Source: Cunninghamella blakesleeana (taxonomy: Eukaryota; Mucoromycota; Mucoromycetes; Mucorales; Cunninghamellaceae). Taken from it: a DNA stretch of 64,000 nucleotides. The translations under genes and the position numbers were made by a program. The stretch spans positions 5,139,501 through 5,203,500 of the forward strand of contig JAFCIZ010000005.1 in assembly GCA_017871115.1 (NCBI GenBank), written 5' to 3'. Of this stretch, positions 34,001 to 46,150 are shown one piece after another. Each line of letters starts with the position of its first letter. Positions within the stretch are counted from its first letter, which is position 1. The notes under the pieces are model-generated. The model saw nothing but the letters and a program-made list of their open reading frames with translations. It did not search any database and had not been told where the DNA came from.

Positions 34001-36874
34001 GCTCCTCACCACTGGGCTTCAGAGGTAATACCTGAAAATGCAATTTTTCATTATGCCGGTAAGGATGCTACCAATCTGTTCCCTATTCAAGTATCTGCTT
34101 TATGTGATGGTATAGACGGTCGTATTTCTGATGAAGTGGTATTAGATTTCCAAGTCAATTTAACGGATAAAAATGCTATTTATCATGATTTTAGATATTT
34201 TACAAATGATTATCGTCCTGATTGGTACTTTGAACAATTGGTATACATGCGCAAAAATTATAGATTGGGTTTTATGGGATATGAGCCCAAAGAAATCTTA
34301 AAACAAGCAACAACTGTAGGCAATGTAGGTGATATTTCAACACATCGACAGTGGGCTATTTTACATGGTGATGTCTATGATTTGACTTATTATTTAATGG
34401 GCGGGCGCGCACCTAGGGCTCCAAAAGGTCAACCTATCTCCAACAATGTCAACTTGAACTTTATGGATAACAGTATTGTGGAATTATTTAGACAACTGGC
34501 CGGTACTGATATATCAAAACATTTTGATGCTCTTCCAATTGATGACCAACTTCGCCGTCGTCAATTAGTATGCCTTCGTAATCTCTTCTTTGTTGGGAAA
34601 TTAGATACAAGGCGGTCCGTCCAATGCTTATTCTCTGAATACTTTTTATTAATCATTACTGGATTCTTGTGTGCGGTGATCATTTTTAAATTTTTGGCGG
34701 CTCTACAACTTGGTGCAAAAAGAGAACCTGAAGAATATGACAAGTTTATTATTTGTCAAGTTCCATGCTATACAGAGAGTGAAGAATCCTTACGTAAAAC
34801 TATTGATTCCATTGCTGTATTAAGATATGATGATAAAAGAAAGCTCATATTTTTAGTTTGTGATGGCATGCTTACTGGTAGTGGAAATGATCGACCAACA
34901 CCACGTATTGTTTTAGACATCCTAGGGGTAGATCCAAACGTTGACCCTGAACCTTTATCCTTCTTATCTTTGGGAGAAGGTGCTAAACAACATAATATGG
35001 GTAAAATTTATTCTGGCTTATATGAATGTTCTGGTCATGTGGTTCCTTATGTAGTGGTGGTGAAAGTGGGTACCCCCGCCGAAAGGCAAAAATCTGGTAA
35101 TCGCGGTAAACGTGATTCTCAAATGGTATTAATGCGATTCTTAAATAAAGTTCATTTTGAATCTCCTATGGCACCTATGGAATTGGAAATGTATCATCAA
35201 ATAAAAAATGTTATAGGTGTAAACCCTCAATTTTATGAATTTGTTTTAATGGTGGATGCTGACACAGAAGTGATGCCTGATTCTCTTAATCGTATGGTCT
35301 CATGTTTTGTTCATGATTCCAAGATTGTAGGTTTATGTGGGGAAACTAAATTAGCAAACGAAAAGGATAGCTGGGTTACAATGATTCAAGTTTATGAATA
35401 TTATATTTCACATTTTCTAGCCAAAGCATTTGAATCGCTATTTGGTACTGTTACCTGTTTACCTGGGTGTTTCTGTATGTACCGCATCCGATCCCCTGCA
35501 AAACAACAACCTTTATTAATCAGTAATCAAGTCATTGATGACTATGCAGAAAATAAAGTCGATACATTACATAAAAAAAATTTATTACATTTGGGTGAAG
35601 ATCGTTACTTAACCACCTTGATTCTGAAACACTTTCCTAATTATAAAACTAAATTCACGGCAGATGCTGGTTGCCTCACCAATGCACCTGATCGATGGAG
35701 CATTCTCTTATCTCAACGACGACGATGGATTAATTCAACCATTCATAATTTGGGTGAATTAATGTTTTTACCTCAACTTTGTGGTTTTTGTTGCTTTTCT
35801 ATGAGGTTTGTGGTGATTTTGGATTTATTAAGTACGTTAACTATGCCTGCTATTGTTTGTTATTTAATTTATTTGATTTATCGCTTGGCTACTGATGTTG
35901 GTCAAGTACCTTTAATTTCTATTATTACCCTTGGTGGAGTTTACGGTTTACAAGCTATTATCTTTATTTTACATAGAAAAGTAATATTATAATAATAACA
36001 ATAATTATAATAATATGTATAAAAATTAATATATTTATTTATAAACATGCATTTTTTTTAATTATAAAATTAGTGGGAACATATAGGTTGGATGATTGTT
36101 TATATACTAGCTATTCCTTTATTCTCTTTCTTTATGCCTATTTATTCCTTTTGGCACTTTGATGATTTTTCATGGGGTAATACACGAGTGGTTGTTGGAG
36201 AAGGTGGACAAAAGAAAATGTTACCAATAGATGAAGGCAAATTTGATCCAAAAAGCATACCTCTTAAAAAATGGAAAGATCATGAAAATGAATTATGGGA
36301 AACAAATTCATTTGAAACCAAGATAACTGAATTAACAGCGACATCAAGGCGATCACAACAGCAGCAAATGATGTTATCGTCTTTCATATCTAATGGTCGT
36401 AATAACAGTGTTCTTTCTTTGGGCTATCCTCAGCAACAACAGCAACAACAGCAACAACAGCACCCACATTCTGATGAAATAAGTATGAGATATTCACAAA
36501 ATCAACAACTTCATCACCCTGCCTCTGTTATACATGGAAATATGTCTGTTTACAGTGAAGCTCATCAAAGTATGATAATACCAACTAATACACCAGCCTT
36601 TTATCCAGCCACGCCTTCAACCATCATGAATCCCTCAAGTCATATTAGTTTTACACAACAACAACAGCCATTATCAGCTATCAATATATCGGACGAAGAA
36701 ATAAGATACGAAGTAAGAAGAATCACAGCTAGTGCTGATTTGATGACCATGACTAAAAAACAAGTACGTGAACAAGTGAGTAGACACTTTGGAATAGACA
36801 TGACGCCACGTAGAGAATTCATTAATCAGTGTATAGAAGAATCCTTAAGACATATTCAATTGGGTCAAAAATAA
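30618..36874 (+). CDS. Class V-type chitin synthase with N-terminal myosin-like head
   Basis: Five exons: 30618-30892, 31124-33041, 33230-33323, 33429-35980, 36074-36874; 1,879 residues, normal for the class. Residues 1-750 are a myosin-like head: P-loop [10 protein letters not shown] (split by intron 1), then [21 protein letters not shown] and [11 protein letters not shown]. Two membrane segments follow ([40 protein letters not shown]), then a cytochrome b5-like domain ([20 protein letters not shown]). The GT2 chitin synthase domain has [25 protein letters not shown] and the catalytic [16 protein letters not shown], followed by C-terminal membrane helices and [12 protein letters not shown]. 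The end is a DEK_C domain ([15 protein letters not shown] ... [12 protein letters not shown]) after a Gln-rich linker. It polymerises UDP-GlcNAc into chitin at tips and septa. Switch motifs of the head are altered (see findings). Confidence 0.96.
30971..31035 (+). repeat. 65-base T homopolymer in intron 1 of the chitin synthase
   Basis: An uninterrupted T run of 65 bases between the donor (30893) and the acceptor (31121-31123). It lies in the intron that splits the P-loop codons. The exact length may reflect sequencing or assembly. Confidence 0.95.
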
Positions 36875-36958
36875 GATGTTTTATTCATTATAAAATATAG
36901 CTTCATATCATTATTAACTATATATAATATATACAACATATTGTTATTAATACTTCTT

Positions 36959-36960
<2 letters not shown>

Positions 36961-37010
<50 letters not shown>
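36961..37010. repeat. (TA)25 microsatellite
   Basis: Pure TA dinucleotide tract just 3' of the chitin synthase, in the convergent 3' region shared with the MADS gene. The surrounding gap (36875-37285) shows nothing else beyond T runs. Confidence 0.95.
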
Positions 37011-37015
<5 letters not shown>

Positions 37016-37285
37016 TAATCACCTTTTTTTTTTTTTTTTACTAATTCAAAATGAAATTAGACTTAATAAAAAGCTAAAAAATTTCTTAATTACTGTATAT
37101 TAACTTGTTGATATACTATACTTAAGCTTTATTAGGAAAAAATAAGGGGGAGGAATTATATGGAATAAAATAGAATTAAATATTTTTTTAAAAATAAATC
37201 AGATATATAAATATAAATAATTTGGCAGTTAGATTACCAATTCACATATGACTACGTTTAAAGGGGAAATTGACAAAATGTTATT

Positions 37286-38116
37286 TTATACTACACATGC
37301 ATTTGATTGATAGTATTTTCTTCTTGGTTTATTTTTTTTTATTACCTTTGATTGACCTTGTTGAGACACTTGATTATAAGAAGTGAATCTAATGTTTTCA
37401 AAATGATTATAAGTATACCACTTTATATATACATATAAAAAAAATGATTAAAATCATAAAAGAGACTGTAGTAATAATTTTGAAAAAAGAAGTCTAAACT
37501 TACTGATGGAGATAAATGGTGTTGGAAAGAGCTTATCGAGGGGAGAGAATCATCAGGAGCATTTAAATATAACTGGATTAAATTCTTTCCTTCTGGCCTC
37601 GTAACAAGCGGCTGTAATTTATTTGTAGTGAAAGTATAACTATTATTCAAAAATATATATATATAAATCGATCGAATAAATTAAAATTATTTTTTACTTT
37701 TTTATTTCCTTACACCAAACCAGTTTCTGAGACGACTATTAGTAGAACTTGAGTACCAGTAAGAGCACTTAATTCATAGGCCTAGCAATAATAAAATAAT
37801 GAGCTTCTTGATTCATTAATTGATACTTGTTTAATAGATATATATATATGTTATTTACCTTTTTCATAATTCCAGCTTTACGCTTTGAAAAAGTAATATG
37901 GCGTCTTGATTTATCATTTATATATTCTACTTTAATTTTTCTTCTACCATTATTATTACGTTTTTGTGGTTTCGCGTCCTCATCATCTTCATCTTCTTCA
38001 ATATCATTAGCATAATTATCATTTACTATGGATGGTTTATCTAATAATATATCTTCTTCTTTTTTATTTAATGGTAAGGAGAAGGGTGAAGTAGAATACG
38101 AATTTACACGTTGCAT
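37286..38116 (-). CDS. MADS-box transcription factor, Mcm1/SRF type
   Basis: Four exons: 38116-37859, 37781-37714, 37639-37504, 37420-37286; 198 residues. The N-terminus has an acidic stretch (DIEEDEDDEDAK) directly before the MADS domain, as in yeast Mcm1. The MADS box (about residues 57-115) reads GRRKIKVEYINDKSRRHITF, continues SKRKAGIMKKAYELSALTG and TQVLLIVVSETGLVYTFTT, and then has the SRF-type extension LQPLVTRPEGKNLIQLYLNA. Mcm1/SRF proteins bind CC(A/T)6GG boxes with partner factors to control mating, cell cycle and morphology genes. The box and extension are certain. The last exon (WYTYNHFENIRF, then VSQQGQSK and a basic tail) depends on choosing the acceptor at 37421-37422; the other acceptor near 37397 ends the protein five codons on. 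Confidence 0.93.
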
Positions 38117-38411
38117 TTTTAAGCTAAATTAAGAAAAGAAATAGAAAACCAAAAGAAATGAAAATACAAAAAGAACTTCTTTTATATTTAAATATAAAAA
38201 AAAAAATGCATATATGTAATGGTTCTTGGTAAACCGATTTTAGGAGAGATAACATTAGAAGATAAATTAATACAGTAGAAAATAAAAATAAAAATCTGTG
38301 CAAAATAGGGGGTGTACCTTGTAAAAAAAAAAAAAAAAAAAAGAAACAAAAAATTGCCAAACGAGGGGAAATAAATAAAAAACTTAATATTTTTTATTAT
38401 TATAACGATTC

Positions 38412-39201
38412 TTACTTTGACTTTAAATGAGAACAATATTTATGGATCAAATCACATAATTGACTTTTATCATAAAAAGCGGAAATCATTTCAGTAACTC
38501 CATGTTTTAACCAATCATTATTATGATCCATTATATCAACGTCAATGATCGGTAACCATGAATCCTTTTGTCGAATTGTGTTTAATAAATTGATCTTTTT
38601 TGAATGTAAAAGTCCTTTGCTCTATTAAAAAAAAAGGGAAAAGAAAAGAAAAAGAAAAAAGTTTGTTTAGTTTAAAAAAAAGAAAGCTAGCTAAGCCGTT
38701 CATAAATCACCATTACATATCTTTTTCCTTATTCCTTCTTAATTTTATGTGATTTTCTATGCAATTACCATAAAAAATAAAATATCGAAGCTTTTTTTAA
38801 TTAATAAACCCGTTTTAAGTAACATGATATGATCATTTTCTTCTTGATTAACGATTAATAAATGAACATGACACCCAATAGTTTGGAACCATTGACATAA
38901 TTGAGATGGAGAGGATTGGTGATTAACATAAATTAAAAATACACGTGGTGAATAAGCCCATTTAGTATGAGAAGGGACGATGGTGAATTGATTACAATGA
39001 TGATGAGATATATTTTTATAAGGTGATGATAATATTTGGTGACTCTTTTTGGTATGGTTGATAATGTCGGTTAATTTATCATTTTCATTTTTAGTGAGGT
39101 TTTGAAAGCTTTGCTTAAATTGGTGTATATGTTCATCTATTTAGTAATAAAAATAAAAACAAAAAAAATGAACACTAGTCCTTTTTTTTTTCGTTCTCTT
39201 T

Positions 39202-39234
<33 letters not shown>

Positions 39235-40167
39235 TTACTTGTCGGTACAGTTGTAGAAATCATCTTTTGAATAAAATCATCTTGAGCTTTTAAAGATTTT
39301 TTAAAAATGACAACGGTCTCGACCGCATGTTGATAATTTTCGGCCATTGATTCCAAGCGGGATGTCAATGTTAAGTAAGATTGTTGGGTGTCATGAAGTT
39401 GTCGAGAAAGCGTTTCTATATTTTTTTGAATAATAGAGGATTCATCTTCTATGTTTACACTTTCATCTGATTTTGTTATTTTTGCTTTATTGGATTTCAT
39501 TGTTGGTTTTCTCTAATTTTTTTTAAAAAAAAAAATAAGAATAAATATATATCATAGGCTTTTTTTTTTACGTAAAAAAAAATAATGATCCGTGATCCAC
39601 TCTTTTTTTTCTTTTAAATTCATTTACCTTGATTTTATATAATAAATCATTACGATTATATTTAAAATAAATATGCTTAAATTCCCAAGTCTAAATAATA
39701 AATCAATAGTAATAAAGCATATAAATTGAAACAGGTTAACTTTTTATTTATTTATTATAAATATATAGATTACATACCTGATTACCATAAAGTTTAGATG
39801 ATGCCTGACCTCTAATCTTATGAAAGTCGTATTTATTTAATTGGCGTACAAAGCTTGCAAAATTTGAATGTTTAAACTGTTTTGGCAAAATATATTTCGA
39901 GAATTCATTTGGTTCAAGAATAATAAAACTATCTCTTTTCGTTCCCCATGTTAAAATATTAGGATATGAGTTTTCTTCCAACATACTAAAAATAAACATA
40001 AAATAATAATAATAATTAATCATCATAATAATAAAAAGTCAGTTTTATTTTATTTTTGAAAAAAAAAGATACCTGAATAATTTTCTTACGAATTCTGGAA
40101 TTGAATTAGATTTGTCATTAGATAAAAGTGTAGGAATTGGATATTGAGCAAGTTGACTAGCGATCAT
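38412..40167 (-). CDS. HSF-type factor with degenerate receiver domain, Skn7/Prr1-like
   Basis: Minus strand, about seven exons, about 430 residues, start at 40167 (MIASQLAQYPIPTLLS), stop at 38412. The HSF DNA-binding domain (about residues 22-125) reads SIPEFVRKLF, ILTWGTKRDSFIILEPNEF, KHSNFASFVRQLNKYDFHKI and TWEFKHIYFKYNR. A coiled coil follows (IIQKNIETLSRQLHDTQQSY). The C-terminal part aligns in order with the Prr1/Skn7 receiver: RVFLIYVNHQSSPSQLCQWF, GCHVHLLIVN, SFDILFFM, then NDWLKHGVTEMISAF. The usual acidic pair is YVNH, the phospho-acceptor Asp position is Met, and the conserved Lys is replaced. Skn7-type factors regulate oxidative and cell-wall stress genes. This one probably cannot accept phosphate from a histidine-phosphotransfer protein. 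Confidence 0.85.
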
Positions 40168-40900
40168 TGTTTTGTTAGTTTTTTTTTTTCTTTTTTTTTG
40201 AAATAAAAGAGAAAATGGCAAGAGAAAAGAAAAGAAAAATTAAAGAGGAAAAGAGGAAAGAGAAAGAAAAAAAAACTAGAAAAAATTAGAAAAAGAAGAA
40301 TATTTTATATGAGTGTAACGATCATATATTAAAAAGTATTTAAAAAAAGTTAAATTAAATGGAATTTAAACATTTTATTAAATAAATAAATAAATAGTAA
40401 ATAATCATAATAAAACTTAATCATAAAATCATTATAAGCCAATGATAATATTAAATATATATATTTTGTACTCATTTTTATTACTATTATTATTATTATT
40501 ATTATATTATTATTATTATTATTATATATATATATTATTATTATTATTATTATTGTTGTTGTTGTTGCTACTGTTATTATTATTGTTATTGTTATCGTTA
40601 TTGTTATTATTATTGCTATTATTGTTATTATCACTATTATTGCTATTATTATTTTATCATATGATTTTTAAAAAAAAAAACGGCTGTCAAGTAATTGCCC
40701 AAAAATTTGAATTATAACATAATCAAAAAATAATAAGGGAAAGATCAAAAATGGTTAAAAATTTAACCACCGCAACACGAAGCTTATTTTTTTTTTTTGA
40801 AAAAAATAAAGGCATAATAAAAAAAATTTTATTTCATTCTTCTTTCCTTTACTTTTATTTTCACCTCCTCTATTTTTTATAAAAATCAATAATAATAGTA
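40168..40900. other. Divergent intergenic region with ATT-type trinucleotide repeat
   Basis: Between the Skn7-like start (40167) and the RING gene start (40901). About 40480-40655 is an imperfect TTA/TTG/TTC trinucleotide array that leaves long frames in several directions (Leu, Ile or Thr-Ile repeats), none of which looks like a gene. A GC-core element lies at 40755-40780. Confidence 0.6.
40755..40780 (-). promoter_or_regulatory. Promoter element copy (reverse): GCGGTGGTTAAATTTTTAA
   Basis: On the reverse strand it reads GTTGCGGTGGTTAAA; the plus strand shows aaccaccgcaacac. It lies about 125 bp upstream of the RING gene ATG at 40901 and resembles the GCGGTGTT elements before the epsin, Iwr1 and site-2 protease genes. 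Confidence 0.45.
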
Positions 40901-43455
40901 ATGACCGAAAATATTGTGGATTCTTTAACGAAAGCCAATAATATAAGAGATCGTAATAAATCAATCATAAAATAGTATTTATAACAATAATTTTTTTATT
41001 ATTTATTCATGATCTAACTTTTTCTTTTTCTCCCTTTTAGTTCTTAGCTGCCCAATATGTGTAGAACATTTTGATTCACCTTTTACTTTAGAATGTGGTA
41101 ATAAAATTAAAAGTTATACTAATCTATATATATATATATACATAGAAAAAAAAAGTGACTAATGAAACATAATATTTCGTTTTTGTTTTTTTGTCTTTTT
41201 CTTTTTATGCTTCGTAAAATAGGTCATACCTATTGTGAAAGTTGTATACAACAATGGTTAACTAATCAAAAAAGCTGTCCTAACTGTAGACATCCAATAG
41301 CTTTCAAACCTCATCCTTCCTTTTTGATTAATGATTTAGGTAATAAGAATATCTCGTTCTCTTTTATATAAAAATATATACTGCGGTTTGGTTTTATTTA
41401 TTTATTCTTCTTACCTTTGATTTTATTTTATCTGCTTTTTAAAAAAAAATAGTATCTGCTTACTTTTCACTCATTGGTAAAAAATTGGAACAATCTCAAA
41501 CAGAATCATCCACTAGTAAAAAAATATGGAGTACCTTATTTCCAAAACATGATCCTCGTGGCTACTTTAGAGATGAAGAAGATGATGTGTAAGTTTAGCA
41601 ATAATAAAAAATGGAAATAGGTTAGTGCTTAGAATATATATATATATAAATTGAGAGAGATGATTTATTTTATTAATATTAATCATCATCATACCTTTTA
41701 TTATTGTTATTGTTATTATTTAGAATAAGATGTAGAGCTTGCTTTCATGAACTTGAATCGGATGGAGAATGTACACATTGTTCGATTAGCTATGACCTAA
41801 GCTCAAGATCTGGTACTAATATTAATAATCATAACGTCGACGATAATGATGGTGATAATTATGATGGTTCTTCCATAGGTATGTCAGATCATGAACAAGA
41901 ACATAATGAAAGCGAAGATGATGATGATAGTTTTGTAGTAGATGATGATGTTGTTGAATATGAAAAGTAAGAATAAAAAAAAAAAAGAATTACAAAATAC
42001 AGACAATCTTAATATACATCTATATATATATATACTAATTAAATAATCATTTTATTATGTTTATATATATATATATATATATATTATACTTATATTTATA
42101 GTGGATATGATAATAGTGATATTTACTCTATATCAAGTAATGATGACACTGCTCACTCTCCAATGTATAACCGTACAATTATCGACTTGGATAATTCTTC
42201 AGTGGATCAACATTCAGACAATTCAGAAAATGACTCTATAACGTACGCATCCGATTATTCTATGGTATCAAATTCAGACGATTCAGACAATGATTCCTTT
42301 TCAGACGCATCACAACCATCGTCATACCATAACAGCAATAATAACAAGAAAAATATGAATTATATATCACCTATTCCTATGCCAAACTTACCAAATATGC
42401 CAAACATAGGTTCTATTATCCGTAATGCTAATAAACAAGTAGGTATAGCAAATATAAAAGTAGCAGAAGCAATGAAAAAAGTAGCAGCAGCAAAAGGAAA
42501 ATTCAAAGGGGAATCTAGTAGTACTGATGATGACGATGATGATGACGATGGTGACGATGATCAAGAAAATGGCTTACGAGAATTAATATCACCTGTAGCA
42601 AGTACTTCACAACGACCTCTGTCTCAACAAAAGTCGAGCATTCCTACCGACGAAGATGAAGAGGATAGTGATGGTGATTTACCAACAGTACCCAGGAAAA
42701 AAAAAAGTGGTCGTATTTTATTATTTGATGATGATGATGATGATGATAGTGCTGCTGAAGAAGAAAAAGAAGATGACCGTATTCCAACAACAGAAAATAA
42801 TAATGTAAATATAAATGATAATATTATTGAAATAGATGGAAACGAGTCAACAAAGGATACGATTACTAATGCGATAAACAGCAATAACCAACCTGATGCG
42901 ACTAAAGGAAACCAAACCAGTATACATCAATCTCTTCCATCCATCAAAAACGATTTGGCTACCCCTGAATCTACTCTACCTGAAAACCAAAAAGACGGGA
43001 ATAAAAACGATGCAAATACAAAAACTAACTTAAATACAGATAATAACAAAGTAACGAAAAATGAAGTGGCAGAAACCAGCGACAAAACAAAAAAAACGAA
43101 GCACAAGAAGCATAAAAATAAAAATAAGAAGGGGGATCATAAAAAGCAGGATGAATATGATCATGGCAATAACAGCAATAAGGACAATGACAATTCCAAT
43201 ACTGAAAACATTGACAAAAAAGGAAAAGGCAAAGCTTCTATACAACAAACACCACCTCCTTTTTCTAAAATCAACATCAACCCTGATAATAATAAGAACA
43301 ACGATAAAAAAACCAATGTACATATAAACAATAATCAACAAACTAACAATAAGCAACAGCAACCTAAAATCAAAAATAAGTCCAAAAATAAAAAAAGACG
43401 AAAATCAGATCATCAACAAACAAATAATAGTCCACTTAAGAAAATGAAAAAGTGA
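40901..43455 (+). CDS. Psh1-like RING-finger E3 ubiquitin ligase
   Basis: Multi-exon; exon 1 40901-40952, the next begins after the TTTTAG at about 41040, and the last is one long exon ending at 43455; roughly 650 residues. A C3HC4 RING lies near the N-terminus: CPICVEHFDSPFTLECGHTY, CESCIQQW, CPNCRHPI. About 60 residues on (AYFSLIGKKLEQ) comes a second zinc-ribbon-like motif, RCRACFHELE...CTHC. The rest is acidic, then Asn/Lys-rich. RING, then CxxC...CxxC, then a long acidic tail is the layout of yeast Psh1 (RCSNCHWEL...CPHC), which ubiquitinates mislocalised centromeric histone Cse4. The basic C-terminus (KNKSKNKKRRKSD) looks nuclear. The RING E3 call is firm; the Psh1 relation is by architecture and motif only. 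Confidence 0.82.
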
Positions 43456-43758
43456 ACATAATTCTTCATAAAATAAGTATATAAAATTAAAAATAGCAAT
43501 AAAAAAGATCTCTTTCATCATTACTCAGCATTATAAGTTTACATTCCAAACCAAAACTATATATTTTTCAACTTGCTTTATATTTTATTTAATTTTATTT
43601 TTTTATAATCAGTTTTATTACTATATATTATTATTATTATTATAATGTAATTGCTTTTAACGTATGTAATATATATAGCTATACCATATATTAAATAAAG
43701 TCCTATGCATTTATATTAGCGTGCAATAAAAAAATGTACAATATTTTTATTTATTTAT
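43456..43758. other. Convergent 3' region
   Basis: About 300 bp between the convergent stops of the RING gene and NOSIP, AT-rich, with AATAAA-like strings (near 43695 and 43728). No other feature. Confidence 0.5.
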
Positions 43759-45375
43759 TTATTGGAAAGAAAGATCAAATCTTTCAGCTATAGCTACAGA
43801 ACTTCCACTAGTATACCCAGTACCTTCGATTGTCATATCGATAATATCTTTTGTTTTTGTTTTTTCTTCACAGACATAGCATTTTTTAGTCTTTTTTACA
43901 AACATATCAACACATTTTTGACAAATAACATGACCGCATTGTCGCATCACTATTAAATAAAAATAACATTGATTAATTATTTTACTGTACTTTTATTTAA
44001 AATTTGCTGATTTTATTTATTTGATTTATTTATTGCTTACCCGATAATTTAGTAGAGTTTGATAATGATTTTAAACACGCAGGACAAGTTGGTTTACCAT
44101 CATTATCTTTGTGAAATTTTACTTCAATTAACCCCTTCATACTAAATAATATATAAAAAAATAATACAAAGTAAAAAAAGTTGGTTTTTAAAATTGCTAT
44201 CATCAATCTATTCTTGTTTCTTTTTATAAATCATCAATCACATCACTACTGTATATTTACGTTAAAGGATGAGCTTCTTTCGTAGCGTGACATAATGGTT
44301 GTGTTTGAATTGGCTTAATTTCATTTTGTGTTTGTATTTCTGCGTGAGGTGTCATTGTTGGCTATATAAAATAACAATAAAATAAATCAATAAGGAAAAG
44401 ATGATATTAGTAACAATTAATGATATATATGTATGTATGCGCGTACGTGCATATGATGTATATCTATTAAAATATTTACCAGCCAAAAACTTGATTTTAA
44501 TTTTGTATTAGGTGATGCCTTTGAGTTTTCTATTTTTTCTGATGCTTTTTGAATATTTTTTTCAATATTTGCATTTATTTCATCTTCTAATTTTCGTTTG
44601 ACACCTTTACCTATTATCAAACAAAAAAGAAAATAAAAGTATATACATATATGTAAATAAACTATTACACTATATATTTCCTATATTCGCATTATTACTA
44701 TTTTTTTTTTCAATTATGATGACTTTTTATTTACCAATAGATATTTGAGATACTGATGATGTTTCTGAAGCGTTCTTATCATTACTATTATTGTTATTAT
44801 TTTTAGTACTTGAAGAAGAAGAGGAGGAGGAGGAGGAGGTATTATTATTATCCTTATTATTAGTTGAAAAAGGTATACGTTGATTTAACATACTTGTTTG
44901 CGTTTTTTCAAATTCATTCAAAAGTGCTTGTTTTGCTTCTAATTCCGTTTGTCGTTTTTTTTCTTCAAGATCTGCCAACTTTTGTTCTAATAATAGTTGT
45001 TCCCGTTTAATCGTTTGCTTTTGTTGAAGATACGCTTCATAAAGACATTCCCGACAAGCTAAATGACCCTTAGAACAAGCTACTGGATCCCGTGCTGTTT
45101 GCAAACATAAAAAGCAAGCATCAAAATCTCTAAATGATTCTCTACCTAAGCGTTGCTATTTAAATATAATATAGATAAATTTATACAAGTTAAATATAAG
45201 TTAATATTATATATTTCATCGATCACATCAATTTTATATAACTAAAAAAATATTATTATTATTATTATAAACATTATTCAAATCAGCCTTACTCTTTTTG
45301 TACCATACTCAAGTGATTTAGTTTCATGATATGTAAAAACACTACCAGCTGTATTATTTTTAGAATGACGAGGCA
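43759..45375 (-). CDS. NOSIP: NOSIP-like E3 ligase with split U-box/RING
   Basis: About seven exons, about 340 residues, start MPRHSKNNTAGSVFTYHETK at 45375. This opening (RHxKNxTAGxxFTYHE) is the NOSIP signature. The split U-box has its first half near residue 40 (DFDACFLCLQTARDPVACSK, then GHLACRECLYEAYLQQK) and its second half at the C-terminus (CPACLKSLSN, then VMRQCGHVICQKCVDMF, CYVCEEK). A coiled coil (about 70-115) and a Ser/Asn-rich loop separate them. The end, GTGYTSGSSVAIAERFDLSFQ, resembles the family's GTGFA-type tail. NOSIP orthologues are nuclear E3s associated with the spliceosome. Fungi lack the nitric oxide synthase that gave the family its name. Confidence 0.93.
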
Positions 45376-45450
45376 TATTCTATTATATAAATGTGTATAT
45401 TAAAAAACAAAAAAGAAAAAAAAAAAATATTTTATTTCCCCTTCTAAGAA

Positions 45451-45460
45451 AGCGGCGGCA
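45451..45460. promoter_or_regulatory. GC-core patch upstream of NOSIP
   Basis: agcggcggca, 76 bp before the NOSIP start, in otherwise A/T-only sequence. It is a possible weaker member of the GC-core promoter family. Confidence 0.25.
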
Positions 45461-46150
45461 ATTAAACTTTTTTATAAAAAATCTCCCCTCACCAATTGGT
45501 TATAAAAAATATTTCTGGCTATTGCATAATAAAAAAGCATTGCATTAATATATTAGTAAAAAAAAAATACTCAACATATATATATAATAAATATACTATG
45601 TATTATGGTGAGATTAACCAGTAATGTAAAGAGTTAATGATTTACTAAACGTACACACGCTATATGGATATACTTGTAGATCATAAAGGGATATCATCAA
45701 AACTTGTATAAATCTTTTGTATTTAAAGGGTCATCATTATCAACTTGGATTATATTTTTCTTAAAAAAAAAAAGGATAAATATAACAGCTAAAATAAGGG
45801 ATATAAAGTAAATAAAATACCACTTTTCCCGAAAAAATTAAAATAAGTTTTAATATATAAAATGTACTAATATGTTTTATTAAAACCTTATATGCTAAAG
45901 CTTAAAATTTTCATTATTTCACTATCTACCAAATAAGTTATCCAGCTAGTTTCATTAATCTATTTATTCACAGTGTATGATTTCCATTTTTACATTTTAA
46001 GTCCTTTAAGAAATGAGAGTTTCTTAAGTTCCTGGGTACCTAATTAATCCTTAAATAATTCAATACTTTTAAGATTTTTTCATTTTCCTGATGCTAGATA
46101 AGAATGAGAGTAAATGTTTTTCGCTTTACCACCTCACTACATAGTATTTT
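45461..46150. other. Non-coding spacer of mixed composition
   Basis: Less repetitive than most gaps here (45600-46140 has few homopolymers) but no conserved frame or RNA structure was recognised on either strand. Confidence 0.4.

Noticed and set aside
36961..37010. TA tract considered as an origin or matrix-attachment element
   Set aside because: A plain dinucleotide microsatellite; similar tracts are scattered through introns and gaps, so there is no specific support.
40350..40717. Leu/Ile/Thr-rich frames on both strands
   Set aside because: They are translations of a TTA/TTG trinucleotide repeat; no start context or family resemblance.
43030..43362. Antisense frame of 110 codons with hydrophobic residues
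   Set aside because: It is the reverse complement of the Asn/Lys-rich tail of the RING protein; the sense strand is clearly coding.
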